Assembly (NCBI RefSeq): GCF_963678635.1
Contig: NC_087071.1
Location: forward strand, 43,637,095-43,701,094
Direction of reading: 5' to 3'
Length of the DNA stretch: 64,000 nt
Source of the DNA: Symsagittifera roscoffensis
Taxonomy: Eukaryota > Xenacoelomorpha > Acoela > Convolutidae
The stretch's first letter is position 1; the number at the start of each line of letters is the position of its first letter. Under the pieces are notes generated by a model, which ran no database searches, was not told the origin of the DNA, and saw only the letters and a program-made list of their open reading frames with translations. Shown here piece after piece: positions 9,045-20,119 of this stretch. The translations under genes were made by a program, and so were the position numbers.

Positions 9045-11733
9045 ATGGCCAGTTCACCTTTGGTCCACCGCCGAGGCCCTCCTTCTTCCCGACTAGGCCA
9101 CCGAGACTCTGGAAGTTCGAGGAGTAGCAGAAGCAGGCAGCTGGGTTCGACACCCATGGATAGGGACGAAATGGAGTCTTTCAAACCACAGAGCTCGGTG
9201 GTGTCATCGGTACTGGTTGTGGATAACAAGAAAGCCCGAGAACCGACAGGAGGCCCTGGAGAAGCGAGCAAAGCCAGGTACTTGGAGCGGTTGAAAGATT
9301 TGGACCTCGAGGATCTAGCCTGTAGGCAGGAGCTAATGGAGGTCTTGGGACTCAAGAGTCTGCCGCATGGGGACCTGACCAATCACTAATGCGTGGATTG
9401 GTTGGAGGCACATGGAGCGCACTTTTCTCGAGAAGAAACCCTGGAGACGGCGGACTTGACTGTGATTCCCAAGAACTCAATCATGGGGCCAGTCAACTAC
9501 AGGCCTCCCAAGGAGTTGGGGTGCACGGGCCTCATCGTGGATCCACCAAAGCATCGAACGAAAAAAGCCAGGATCAGAGTAGCGACTCTTACACAGTTGA
9601 AGGCCGTAGAAAAACATCTTGAGTATGGGGCTTCCGATACCACCTACGAGGGTCCGAACTTGTCAGAAGACCCGAGATACGGGAATTCTCATGGGAGCTC
9701 ACAGCTGGCCAAGACTTTGGCAGACTACGATTGCTCAGACCCTGCAGCAGCGAGGGCGATCGTCGTGGCCGGGTCGGACTTTGATGGAATGTTCCCGGGG
9801 TTATTTTGGCCAGATACATTGGTGTACCTACTGCCTGGCGTGGGACTAAATCAAATGTGAACTCTGATAGTGGCGATGGATTCGGAAACGCCGTATGAGC
9901 CAGAGCTACTGTTGTTCGCGGTGTTGAATGATCATCTGCACACAGCGGGATTGCTTGAGCACTTGAGAAATGGAGAACCGACACCAAAAAAGATCTGGGA
10001 AGCGATCCAGACGATGTTTGGGGCAGTGAATTAGGTGCAGGAGTTGGTGCTTTCTCGATTGGAATCGAAAACGAAGGTGGTTTTCACATCATCACCAGGC
10101 TATGCAAGCATGCCACTACCTCTGCAGCTTGTATAAGCTATGTTAATCTTGATAACGGAAGGCAGTGAGCTGCGGATGCTAATGGCAGCCCCGAATCGTG
10201 AGCTTGAGCCGGCAAACTTGAGACTTCTAAATTCGGAGGTGGCGGCAGCATAGACAGATGTGTCTCATGCCCTGAGGGTTTTCTACGCAGGCATACTGAT
10301 TGTGTTGGATGAAGTACTTTGTCTTGAGAGTTCGAATCTGGCTAGACAGCTGAAATTCAACCCTGAGGTGGGGGATGAACATTCCGTGATGAGCAATTTA
10401 ACTGCCAGTCTGTGGTTCCAGAACATGGACCTCACGATAACGTGTTCCAGCAGCAAAATGAGAGGGCCTGTCAATGATCGTAACAACTCGGCGGGAGCTG
10501 AGAAACAATTGGAATCAATAGGGTATCGCCTGACTCAAGAAAGAGGAAGATGGCCGTTCCTGACACCGAGGCTGGAGAACGTGACGGAAAAGACGCGAGA
10601 AAGCGCACCTCTCCTGATCAAACAAATTTGGGAGTTTCTGGAGGATCAACTTGAGATCTCCCAGGAGAGGGAGATGACGGTGGAGACGTTCGTAACGTCG
10701 GCGAACGAGATCACTATTGGAGGCTTCTGGAGAGAACATGCGACATGCGAATTGAGAACCAGAAAGTCACACGAAATCTTAAAGTTCTTGAGTCCATGTT
10801 GGGAGAAGAAATATATGGACAACGTATTTTACGCGAGAAATACCATCTTTGAGTTGTTTGTGCAACACATGTTAGGCAGAGGCGTGGAAACCCTCAGAAT
10901 CGACTGATATTTGACGCTGATACTCTTGACACATGAGAACCTAGCGGCATTTCATCAACTAATGAAGTATGGGGAATCCCTATCGGTGGGCAAAGCCCAC
11001 CCGAGTCTGGATACCTACTCATACAAGTGTTCGGCAGGGCTGAAAACTCTGCTGGTGGATTATCTCTTGATGCAGAACCGATACCTGACAGAGAGGAGAG
11101 GAACCCGAAGACTAGAGAAGAGATGAGAGAGGTGAATAGGAGTATACCTCTCCTGACAAATCTGTGTCTGGCAATGAGGTCTAATCCCCTAGGGTTGACC
11201 AGAATGCTAGGAGAGCTAGTTACCTGTGTCTAGAGGCCCGTCGTCACATATGGCTTCCCGGATCCGCTTGTGACGGCATACCGACAATCAGTTGTCTACG
11301 TGAGCTTGATCAGCATTCTGGATGGGACAACGTTGAATTGGTGCAAGCAGGAGAACTTGATAGCACGGATGAGTGAGACGGTGCTATTCAGAAAGGTGAA
11401 GGATTCGGAATTGATAGTGCTCAAGTTCAGGGACCAGCCAAAGTGTAGAATGGAGGGGAACTAAAAGGTACCATTGAGGCCTACCCGAAATTGTGGATCT
11501 TGAATCCAGTAACGAAGAACACGCGGGAAGTCTTGAGAACTCCAGTGTGGAAGAAAAGCTTCGTTGTTCTGAAGAGAGAACTGGAGACAATCCTTGAACT
11601 GGACGTCTTACCCGTTACCATCCCGGAGTTCCAGACGGTGAGACGAATGACGTTGGGTATGAACAGCCCGATGGTTGAGAGAGTGTGGAGCAGCAACAGA
11701 AGACGTTCTCGCACAGCTGGGACGCCTGGTTGA
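9045..11733 (+). pseudogene. Long decayed ORF of about 900 codons, unknown retroelement-linked protein
   Basis: One frame runs from 9,045 to 11,126, interrupted only by single in-frame stops near 9,387, 9,858, 10,032, 10,135, 10,251 and 10,905. It continues with a shift into a second frame (11,027-11,464, one TAG at 11,231), then a third (11,491-11,733). The start is Ser/Arg/Pro-rich (SSRSSRSRQ). Then come a basic and hydrophobic body, an alpha-helical middle (LTQERGRWPFLTPRLENVTE, EFLEDQLEISQERE) and a conserved-looking KCSAGLKTLLVDYLLMQNRY. I see no transmembrane pair, zinc finger or known catalytic motif. Codon texture and length show it was once a real protein. The position suggests an accessory or particle protein. 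Confidence 0.6.
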
Positions 11734-11785
11734 TCGGGTAATCAGCGGCTGTGTATTTCCATACTTGTGAAATAAAAGTAAATTC

Positions 11786-12259
11786 GTGGACAACTCAAGC
11801 CAAGAAGATGAGGGGTTCGATACCTCGCAAGTGTGTAGTCCGGGAAAGGATGAGGTGCTTGAGAAGGCTACACTTGGAAGTGAGATGCCCATCTACGATA
11901 GCGGGAGATTGATCATGGAAGAGGGTCACCTAGCTCTGCAGGATGAAATGAAGTGCAGTACCAGAAAATATCAGACACCCTATGGACTGGAGGAGGTGGA
12001 ATTGCAACGCGAGGCACAGAAGCTGGACGCAGCTGGGACCCTCACCGAATACAAGGCAGTGGATCCGGCGACGCCTTCACCTCTATCAGTCGGCACCCCT
12101 GGCGACAAGAGAAGCCTTCTCGTGGAAAGCAGATTCAAAGATGAGAAGGACCAAGATGAGTCGGGAGAGGGAGAGAGCGTGGTTGAAACCCTCAGCGAAG
12201 CTAGAGAGGAAATGGAGTTGGGGACTACACCTGACGAGGGGGCAGTGGCCATTAATTGA
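11786..12259 (+). pseudogene. Acidic hydrophilic ORF, unknown
   Basis: A 157-codon open frame rich in Glu, Asp, Ser and Gly (SSQEDEGFDTSQ, KDEKDQDESGEGES) with no hydrophobic core segment. It could be a disordered region of a longer polyprotein. It follows the long decayed ORF by about 50 bases and keeps the same strand. No homology is claimed. Confidence 0.4.
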
Positions 12260-12276
12260 GCTGCAGGACTTGAGCG

Positions 12277-13500
12277 GTGTTGAATCTGGAGTTTCCCCTA
12301 GCAAGTGAACCCTCCAACATGTGTATGGTACTCTTGAGCACTGAGATGAGGGAGAAGAACGCCTTTGAGAGGAATAAGAGTATGTTCTTGAATACGCTGG
12401 GTGAAAACAAATGGCAAGATTTTTTGAGCGAGTTCAATCAGAAGGTAGAACGGAAAGTCAAACTGGATGCTTTCAAAGAAGAGTTGTGGGACACAGTGGA
12501 TTGAGAGAACCTGTCTTGATGGCCACTGGGCCGGACGAGAAAGCCAGAGGGGAGGTGCTCGACAAGATGGTTCGCTTGAGGGAAAGAAAGCAGATTGCCG
12601 AGGCTAAATCATGTAAAGATAGCTCTACTCCGAATGAAAAGTCTGATAATAAAAAGTTAGCCTTGAAGGTGATGATAAAGTTCAGACTAAAATTACAATA
12701 TTCCTGAGGCTAGAGAAGGGGGAGGTAAGACTCGGAAGATGAAGATCTGGATAAAGAAGTGGATCCAGTGATGAATATCACTGCGCTCCCGAGTAGAGGA
12801 GGGAGGTCGAGAAAAAGGAAACGGGAGGTAGAAGATACAAGCTAGCCCCTCCGTGGAGGAGGTTTCAGGGAAGAGTTTGAAGGAGACGGCTCCAATAGTT
12901 CTAGCGAGACGGAAGACAACATCATTCAAGGGCAACTCAGTGACCCGAAATTTGACTGAAATATTGGCCGAGATGGAAAACACGACAAGTCCCGGGACGG
13001 AAGAAGATTTCAAACCCCAAAAGGCGAATGCGAAGAAAGGCTCCATCAGTGGACAAATGTGGGAAGTAGACATTGGCAAAGAATGGATCTCGAGGTGACA
13101 CCAGGGCATTGGGAAGCAGGTAGAAAGTGACCGACTTGAAAGAGGATTGACGAGCAATAATGCTCGCCCCTGGTGGATAGCCCTGGATACTGCGAAAGAC
13201 ATGGAGAGTTGCCTGAAAAACTTGATCGCGGGGTGTCCAGAAAATGTCGAGGCATCCTCATCGGCGAAAAAATTTTGGGGAATCCTTTTGTCAGGACGGC
13301 GGGGCAGTTTATGTTTTCGTGGACGGTGGCGAGAGTGGCGTTAGAAGCATTGACTTCATATGATAAACTAAAACAGGGCGACAAGGTCTGCACGTGTATC
13401 GAATGCTGACGCAGCATATTACTCGAGGAGGAAGGAAGCCACATGTTTCTTGTGATGGATCCAGGCATGCTATCAAACTTGACGTGCCTTGTGAGAGTCA
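12277..13500 (+). pseudogene. Decayed lysine/glutamate-rich coding stretch
   Basis: Short open frames succeed each other: 12,277-12,504, 12,411-12,707, 12,853-13,098, then pieces near 13,147-13,409. They encode charged helical protein (FNQKVERKVKLDAFKEELWD) and basic regions (KKRKREVE-like pieces). No frame is open long enough to define a domain. A segment near 13,270-13,330 reads as hydrophobic (GAVYVFVDGGESGV) but is isolated. Confidence 0.3.
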
Positions 13501-13562
13501 TGACGCGCATCGTGGCCTAGCTTTGGCAGAGTCATGACGTGCATCGTGGCCTGGCTTTGGCA
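13495..13562 (+). repeat. 34-bp tandem duplication
   Basis: Unit 1 is 13,495-13,528 and unit 2 is 13,529-13,562. They begin GAGTCATGACG and end GCTTTGGCA, with two base differences. The insertion of 34 bases changes frame, so it helped destroy this coding region. Confidence 0.9.
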
Positions 13563-14281
13563 GAAGACTACTCGGGACGCACGAAGCGAGGGGAGTATCA
13601 GTATGTTTCCATTGTGATGGGAATATCATACAAACCTTTCTTGGATGCGGAGGCAGGAGCTGCCTATAAGATTTTTGAAGTGACGGAACTGCTGAACTTC
13701 TGGACAGAGAAAATTATCGATATTGACCGACTGAAAGGGAGAGGGCGAGCCCAGGTCGGCTGGTTGAGAAGGTGCCCGAAGTCGTCAGCGTGCCGCGTTC
13801 TGAGAGGAATGTGGAGCTGAGGCTGGGGGCCAGAGATGACATATTGTCTACGAACTTGGAAACTATTTGGAAATTGCTGAGACCATCTTAGTGTCCACAG
13901 CCTCAGGCAAATTTGAACAAAGAAGTCGCGGAGCGAGTGATACTGTCACCAGGGAAGGTTGAGGATTTGGGGAATCTGAACGTGATACACAAATTGATCC
14001 TGCATCATCGAAAAGAATCTGAAAACGTCATAAGTAGGCCGAATGAGTCGCCTAAGAAGCTGGAGCCAGGCAGTTGTCTTGATTTAGCGAGTGGAGGTGG
14101 AGAGAGTTCTAGTGATGGACGATATTGTGTCAGGATACAGTCTTTTCAAAGCAAAGATCTGTCCACTTGGTTTGGTGACATCACTGAGAAGGAGAAGAGT
14201 GAGGAACAAATAGTGGCTGAGTGTTACGCGAGCACCACAGTGAATCTACGCGGCATTGGAGTTCTTCTCAAGGATGTGTAG
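13539..14281 (+). pseudogene. Decayed coding stretch, two frames
   Basis: Frames 13,539-13,820 and 13,913-14,281 encode HRGLALAEDYSGRTKRGEYQ followed by a helical segment (FEVTELLNFWTEKIIDIDRL), then a Ser/Gly-rich and mixed-charge stretch (LDLASGGGESSSDGRY). A cysteine- and tryptophan-poor composition gives no family clue. Stop codons lie between them at 13,818 and 13,889. Confidence 0.3.
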
Positions 14282-14413
14282 TCTCTAGAGTCACTGGAGA
14301 TGCTAGAGTCAGAACCCTATCTGGTTACGGCGTTAAGCCTGGAGTCGTGGCCTGGAGGGTTGCAGATGGTCCCAAAGCATGTCAAGGGATGGAAAATTAG
14401 TCTTTAGGCAGAT

Positions 14414-14904
14414 ATGGGGTTTCCTGTGAGCGAGGCTTACAGTCTACCAATGAATGCGAAATTCTTGCTGAGATCAGTCATGTCAAACTTGTGCGGAAGT
14501 CATTATCCGTTACATATGGCGATGGTGGAAGCGTCTAGTCAGAGGTTGCTGATTTACAAGGCTTTCTCGGGCCTAAGTGCGTGCGCTTGGTGGGGATGTC
14601 ATATCATTCACATCGGTTGTTACGGAAGATGCTGGGAGCGGTGCCTGGGGATCGAAGGGAGGACTTGAGTGAAATCTGGGAGGAGGAACTCTTGAGTTTG
14701 GAAAAAGAGAACAGTAGTGACTTTGAAAACAGGATCAGTAAGACGACCAATAGGGCGCAGGCTGTGGACGAGAATGACGTGACGCATGCAAAGATGTTGG
14801 AGTTTGAGCGTTTGCCCGAGGCTTCAGGAGAGCGCATTATCCGCAGCATCAATTTGGCACACGGAGAATGCCCATGTCATTATCTGGCGCAGACAGTGTG
14901 GTAA
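14414..14904 (+). pseudogene. Decayed coding stretch with amphipathic and charged parts
   Basis: Two overlapping frames, 14,414-14,668 and 14,581-14,904. The first contains NAKFLLRSVMSNLCGSHYPL. The second has an acidic helix (EIWEEELLSLEKENSSDFEN). Function unknown. A frameshift near 14,600 links them. Confidence 0.3.
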
Positions 14905-15440
14905 CTGGAGCAGTCAAATCTCTGCTTGATATGGGATGTTGAAGACGTTCGGTTAATAGGGCTACCTGACCGTCAACAAAAAGTCGGAGGCACCAACAGT
15001 GGAGTCGATACATGCCATTGACTATAATCGGATGCTTGACTTGTTTGAGGCTGCGTGCAAAGCATTCCCTGTACCCATAGAGAAGAGGCACGTGTGGAGT
15101 CGCATACAATTCTTCTCATGGTTTCGAGGGACACTGACGTCTTGGCTGTACGCGTTGATGAAGAATCAAATGAAGAAACATCAAAAAGAATATTGTCAGT
15201 TCCGAAGGGCTTCAAGAGACCTTTGCTCACCCATCGAAGTATGATAACCACGGGTTGGAAAAGGGTTGGCAAGGTGTCTAGAGATAATACCAAAGCAGGG
15301 AATCGATACTGGAGGACGACCTGGCGAAGAATGTGAGCTTAACCTTGCACAACACTTTCTGCTTGAACAAGGCACCCAAGGTGAAAGGTCTAGCGAACCA
15401 GAAGAGAAGATTGCAAGAGCAAAGGGAATAGATGTGAGCA
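14905..15440 (+). pseudogene. Last coding remnant, with weak second retropepsin-like motif
   Basis: In the frame starting at about 14,897 the sequence reads VTGAVKSLLDMGC, which resembles the strand and D-T-G turn at a retropepsin active site (D-M-G here). Other frames here (14,999-15,244, 15,055-15,336 and 15,266-15,457) are open and one is likely the true continuation (LAVRVDEESNEETSKRILSV). If the D-M-G motif is real, this would be a second protease-like domain in the element. Evidence is limited to one motif. Confidence 0.25.
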
Positions 15441-15972
15441 AAGGGAAGAGATCGTAATCTGTTTCGAAGATGAGGAGGAATTATCGAGGCAAATCAGTGT
15501 GTCGAAATTATCCGGGCCCAGTACTTCGAAGACGGGGGACGTGAACTGAGGAGGGTGCTCAGAGGTTGATTATTCAGTCTTGAGCGTGGAAGGCAAAAGG
15601 GAAGTGAATGTGAACTCAGATAAAATCTGAGGGCACGGAAAAGAAATTTTAACATACAAAATATTGTTATTATTATACTATATTATTTTATAAATCAAAA
15701 TGCTGTATGACAACTTTCTGATTGGTTGGAACAAAAGAAAATTTAATGAACAGCTTATAAAGCTGGATTTCAGGGTGCAGGTGGATGCAGATTTCGATTG
15801 CTGTTTAGCTATAATGTGACACTTTTGCATGGCTGTGGATTTTGGGGATGTAGATAAAGTAAAATCTGCTTCTGTAAAGTTATCTGTAAATGACCACTGG
15901 CAATGTATCTTGAAACGCACTCAACATTCTGGTGACTCACTGACTGTCGACGACACGCGATAAAGACATCGA

Positions 15973-15990
15973 TCTTGAGGCCGGGGAGTA
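15973..15990 (+). promoter_or_regulatory. Candidate polypurine tract
   Basis: CTTGAGGCCGGGGAG precedes a TG dinucleotide at 15,991. Purine-rich runs next to the 3' LTR prime plus-strand synthesis in LTR elements. This is the best such run near the end of the coding remnants, but there is no second LTR in the window to confirm the boundary. Confidence 0.4.
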
Positions 15991-16760
15991 TGCGCCAGTC
16001 GGTCATATTTGGAAGTTTGACCTTGATTTGAACGTTTAAATTTGATTTTGGAGGACAAAAGTAGTATTTAAAACTTCGAGTTGAGCCTATCAGGCGCATA
16101 TTTTTGGTGACAACTGAAAAAAAACGGGAAATATTCAGACTGAAGATTCGAATTAAAATCGCGGGAAAGTTGCTAGAAATTTCGAGAGTAAAAATGCTAT
16201 TTGCAATTTTACCAGAATTATGCGACATGGGTAGAGCTATCTTGTTCCCGATAGAAAATCATCAAGAGTTCAAGAAGAGTGGTAAAGAAGAACGATCAAT
16301 TGGTCCAGAGTGATAATTGAGTGGAAAGGTGGACAGCTGAAGCTGCCCAAGGGTCCGGTGAGAAAAACTTCTTGAGTTAAAACTTATTTATTCAAAACTT
16401 CTCGAGTTAAACTTATTTACCTTAAATCAGTTCTAGAGTTTCTTTACTATTATTAGTTATTCAGTTCTAGAGGTCTTGTCGGTATGAGAGTACCTAATTT
16501 AAATTTCTTGAGTGTAATTTGCGTGATTATGTTGAGTTAAGGCGAGTTTTTAGGTTGATCCATCTGAAATAGATCAGAGATCCACTGTCCAATAAAAACT
16601 ATCGGTATGCTTAAGTTCCGACCCTGTTATCGTTCGCGTGTTTTAGGTATTTGACCATAGGGGCGTTCTTATTTCTAGAGTGTGGTATTTTGCTAGTAGC
16701 TTTTAAGCTGTAACACGGTTTGTAGTCTCATGTCGCAAGTGAACCGAATTGGCTCCGACG
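15991..16760 (+). repeat. Candidate 3' LTR of the giant element
   Basis: This starts with TG after the candidate polypurine tract. It holds no coding sequence, and contains an AATAAA at 16,591 (CCAATAAAAACT), repeated TTCTTGAG/TTCTAGAG words and a 37-bp imperfect tandem repeat (about 16,364-16,430, AAAACTTCTNGAGTTAAA). Composition changes to AT-rich after about 16,760. The right end is a guess because the matching 5' LTR is outside the window. Confidence 0.3.
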
Positions 16761-16769
16761 GCATGAGGT

Positions 16770-17780
16770 AGAAAAACACAAGAGATTGTGTCCCTGACTC
16801 TTGAGCCAATGGTTATAGGGCCTATTTCTCTTAGCCTCATATTTGACTTAAGTAGGCGACTGTTACATACCAATGCACTAGTTTTGAGGCAAAGATGATA
16901 TTCTTTTCCGGAACTTTCATTTCCGCCGGCTTGATATTTAATTTCCAGTTTATATACTACTCAGTATATATTTATAATATTTTATACAACAAACTATGTT
17001 CTTGAAATTATGTAAAACAGATTGTGAAAATTTCAGATAAATTACTGATTATTGTTGGTCACGTCATGAGTTAATTTTGAAACTCACAATACAATCAAAA
17101 TGTCATAGGTTTTTTACAAATTTTTTTTGGGTTCCACTCACAAACAATAGGAAGGATGAATTTCTTGAACACTAAACTCAAATTATATAATGAAGCCAAA
17201 GTGGATAAGCAGTTGCAGCGGAGTGGAGAAGATCTGGAGACATTTGTGCTATTCAAAATTTCTTTAAGTACAAATTGTGAAATGTTCGAAATTGCTTCAT
17301 CATTTTTTATTCAAAACCAAAATCATCAAGGTTTCTTTATTATGAACCAACATAGATTGTTTCGCAAAAATATCACAGATACACCAAAAAATTAGGTTAC
17401 CAACTTAATCTATATTTCTAACGAACCATGCGAATGCAACTTAATGTATGTATCTACAAAATTTGATGTTGCAAATTGAACTGGTTGAAAAATGTGGCTT
17501 CGGCAAGTTTAAATTTTAAGGAACTGAGTAAAATTTGTTTTTTCATTGTTGTTTCTATTGTAAAATTTTGTGTCTGGTCTACTTTTCAGAAAAAAAAAGG
17601 TCGCGTAAAAATATTTCGAAAATTTTTTCATTGCGCATAGAATTGATTTTCCGACTAAAAAAGACAAGTTATAGTTAATTGGTGTTTTTTGTGACCTCAA
17701 AAAAACTCCTCGCAATTAGGAAAAGTGAGAACAAATAGATTATGATGGGTTTTTGTGGACTAAAATGTTGTAAGCATAAT
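16770..17780. other. AT-rich sequence, no gene seen
   Basis: No long frame, no recognisable motif. Short frames at 17,156-17,395 and 17,509-17,715 have the low-complexity composition expected by chance in AT-rich DNA. Confidence 0.6.
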
Positions 17781-17784
17781 CGAT

Positions 17785-18660
17785 TCCCATGCTACGCTCA
17801 GACAACAAAAAAGGACTAAAAATGGATTTATATCCATTTTTTGTCGCCAAAACAAAATGCATTATATGTCATTTGAAACCCATTACAGCGGATTGTATAA
17901 TAAGTAGAAAGTCACGATAAAATGGATTTTTTTCCACTTTTTTTTGTTTCGCGTCGTTCAATTTTTGCTTTTATCAAATGAGTTATGCGGAAACTTTACA
18001 AAGCCCCTAACGTTAGCGGTTGCCCCCGTAACGTTTGCCCCACCTCACATTTGCCCCCCTAACGTTGCACCCCCTAACGTATATAACCTAACATTTGCAT
18101 CTCACTACCAACGTTTGCCCCCCTAACGTTTGCCCTCCCACCTAACGTTCCCGCCTTACGTTTGCCGTTAATGTTTGCCCCCCTAACGTTTGCCGCCCCC
18201 CCCCCTAACGTGTGCCCCCTTAACGTCCCCCCTAACGTTTGTCCCCTTAACGCTGCCCCCCTCTTTTTCTGCCCCCCCTCCAGCCCCCCTCCAGTTTTCC
18301 CCACCTTTTCAAATTCAATTTTGAAAGGCTTCTTTAACATTGTCATATTGCCACGAAATTTGGCGTGGTGAAAAAATCGGATATTGTGAACAAATTTGTT
18401 CTTCATACTTTAAAGCGTAACATCACGCATTTAGCCGTGATAACACGTAAAACAAACAAAAAACTCGGTATTTTGAAAGAGGGGACTGGAAAAGAGCCAA
18501 AAATCGATTATAATGGTTGAAAAGGATTTTGTTGCCTCGAAAAATAGTATTATTATAATCCGATTTTAATTGATTATAGTCAATTTGTTTTCCCTTTTGT
18601 CGAAACTGACAAGGAAACTCAATTATAATCAATTTTTATTAACGGAACTCCAATGCGGGT
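17785..18660. repeat. Palindrome-rich repeat element with C-rich core
   Basis: Left part (17,785-18,000) matches, in inverted orientation, the segment at about 53,800-54,000 (shared CAAATGAGTTATGCGGAAA-type words). Right end GGAACTCCAATGCGGGTC (about 18,641-18,659) matches the terminal repeats of the element at 52,632-53,686. Inside are ATTATAATC/GATTATAAT half-palindromes and the C-rich minisatellite. It looks like a non-autonomous mobile repeat with members at 20.1, 52.6 and 62.1 kb. Confidence 0.6.
18005..18260. repeat. C-rich minisatellite (CCCCCTAACGTTTGC)
   Basis: About 15 imperfect head-to-tail copies of a 13-16 base unit with core CCCCTAACGTTTGCC. The plus strand is C-rich and the minus strand G-rich. 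Open frames on both strands here are artefacts of the repeat. Confidence 0.9.
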
Positions 18661-20050
18661 CCTAAAACTAAAAAAGTGACTTTGATTTTACCTCTCTGAA
18701 TCAAAAACTTTCTGTTAAAATTTTCCAGATCATTGTTCAATTCATTAACTATGAAAAAATTATAAGACTATTTCATATCAAGCCTTTCTATCTACAAATT
18801 CTAGGTATAGAAAATTCAAGTTTCTTTGTTAATTCGAGCTATTATAGATTTTCCAATATATTTTGGTTTAAAATTTATGGCAAAAAACTCAAATTATTTA
18901 GTTCTGTTCTTCTGGCGGGGAGGGCCTTGAGAACAGAAAGAAGATAAGACGGCGCGCAATAAATGAAACAGGTGCGTGATCCTTGACTAAAATTTACCAA
19001 ATTAGCATTTAAAGGCAAAATAATCTAAACTTAGTAAGTTTCCAAGAAATTGCACAATTTAATTGCCAAAAGCTCAAATTAGGCAATTTTCTACTCATGA
19101 GCTCTATAGATCTTATGTTAGCTCAATAGTTCTGTGCTCGACTCATCATCTATGAAAAAAGTTGATAATTATGCATCATAATGGTCATTTTTTTCAACAA
19201 AATCGATTCTACACTCAGTATTTGTCTAAGACAAAATATTTTAAAATAGCACTGAACAATTGGTGAATAGTTGGTAACCAAATCAGCATTACACTGAACA
19301 AAATTAAAACGGCAGTTCTGACTTCACATTCAAAAAATTTCTTGATTTTTGTTTTTTATATGGTTTCGGAGTGGTAAGTTTTGAAGACAAGTCGTGCAAT
19401 TTTGTGTGAAACAATGTTTTTTGTTAATTTTTTTTTGAGCATTGAACTGTTTTTCTGAAAAAAAACTTGTGAGCTTTTTTCTTCAATTCAGATTAGTTAC
19501 CATAAATTTTCAGATACAAAATTAGTGTTTTGGCATTTAAATCAAAATGAATAGGACTTTTTGATAGTTTCTTCAGGGAAAAGCATCATGCCTAGTAATA
19601 GATTTTTTCGTCAATAAAAGAGTCCGTTTTTCAAAATTGATTTCTTGCATTGGTTTTAAAACTATATTTCAATTTCTGGTTCTGTGACAGACACTTCATC
19701 TATGAAAAAACCAAGGATAAAAATTATCAACAAAATTTTCTTACATCATTTGTATCGTTTCAGCGATTTATTACTACAAGCTCAATACTCTTCAGTGTTT
19801 GCTTTTCACAGCATACTTTCACAAGGTAGATTTGCTACAAACAAATTAAATTTGGTTTTGATAATGGGGTGGTTTTCAACCAGCGTAAATGTTTTTGAAA
19901 AAAACTGATAAGCATTGAAACTACCAAAAATAAAAAACAGGAAACCTCAGTTCTGCCTCTTGATTTTTTGTTGTCCAACGAAAATCCATACGAACAAGTC
20001 ATTACAAAAGGCTTTTCATGCTGAAGAATCATCATACAATTTAAGTACGA
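18661..20050. other. AT-rich sequence, no gene seen
   Basis: No coding signal. The word CATCTATGAAAAAA occurs near 19,147 and 19,690 in otherwise different sequence, hinting at an old dispersed repeat. The 74-codon frame at 19,684 has no recognisable feature. Confidence 0.55.
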
Positions 20051-20119
20051 GAAAATAAATAAATGTACCGGAACTTTGTTGAGACTTGTATGACTAGCCT
20101 TTTATGTTGACAAGTTGAA

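Larger units (their letters stand above)
1..16760 (+). mobile_element. Giant decayed Ty3/gypsy-class LTR retroelement, 5' end outside window
   Basis: Remnants run in Ty3/gypsy order on one strand: gag-like capsid, retropepsin, reverse transcriptase, RNase H, HHCC and DDE integrase, then a GPY/F-type integrase tail. About 8 kb of additional same-strand coding remnants follow before a purine tract and a possible 3' LTR. Many stops and frameshifts show it is dead. Known Ty3/gypsy elements are usually about 5-9 kb, so over 15.5 kb is very long. The whole block shares a G/C-richer composition and a high density of CTTGAG, which argues for one element, but a composite of two neighbouring elements cannot be excluded. 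The 5' LTR would lie left of the window. The right edge is approximate. Confidence 0.75.

Noticed and set aside
18074-18406. Open frames on both strands with Pro/Asn or Gly-rich repeats
   Set aside because: They are produced by the C-rich minisatellite; no conserved start or domain.
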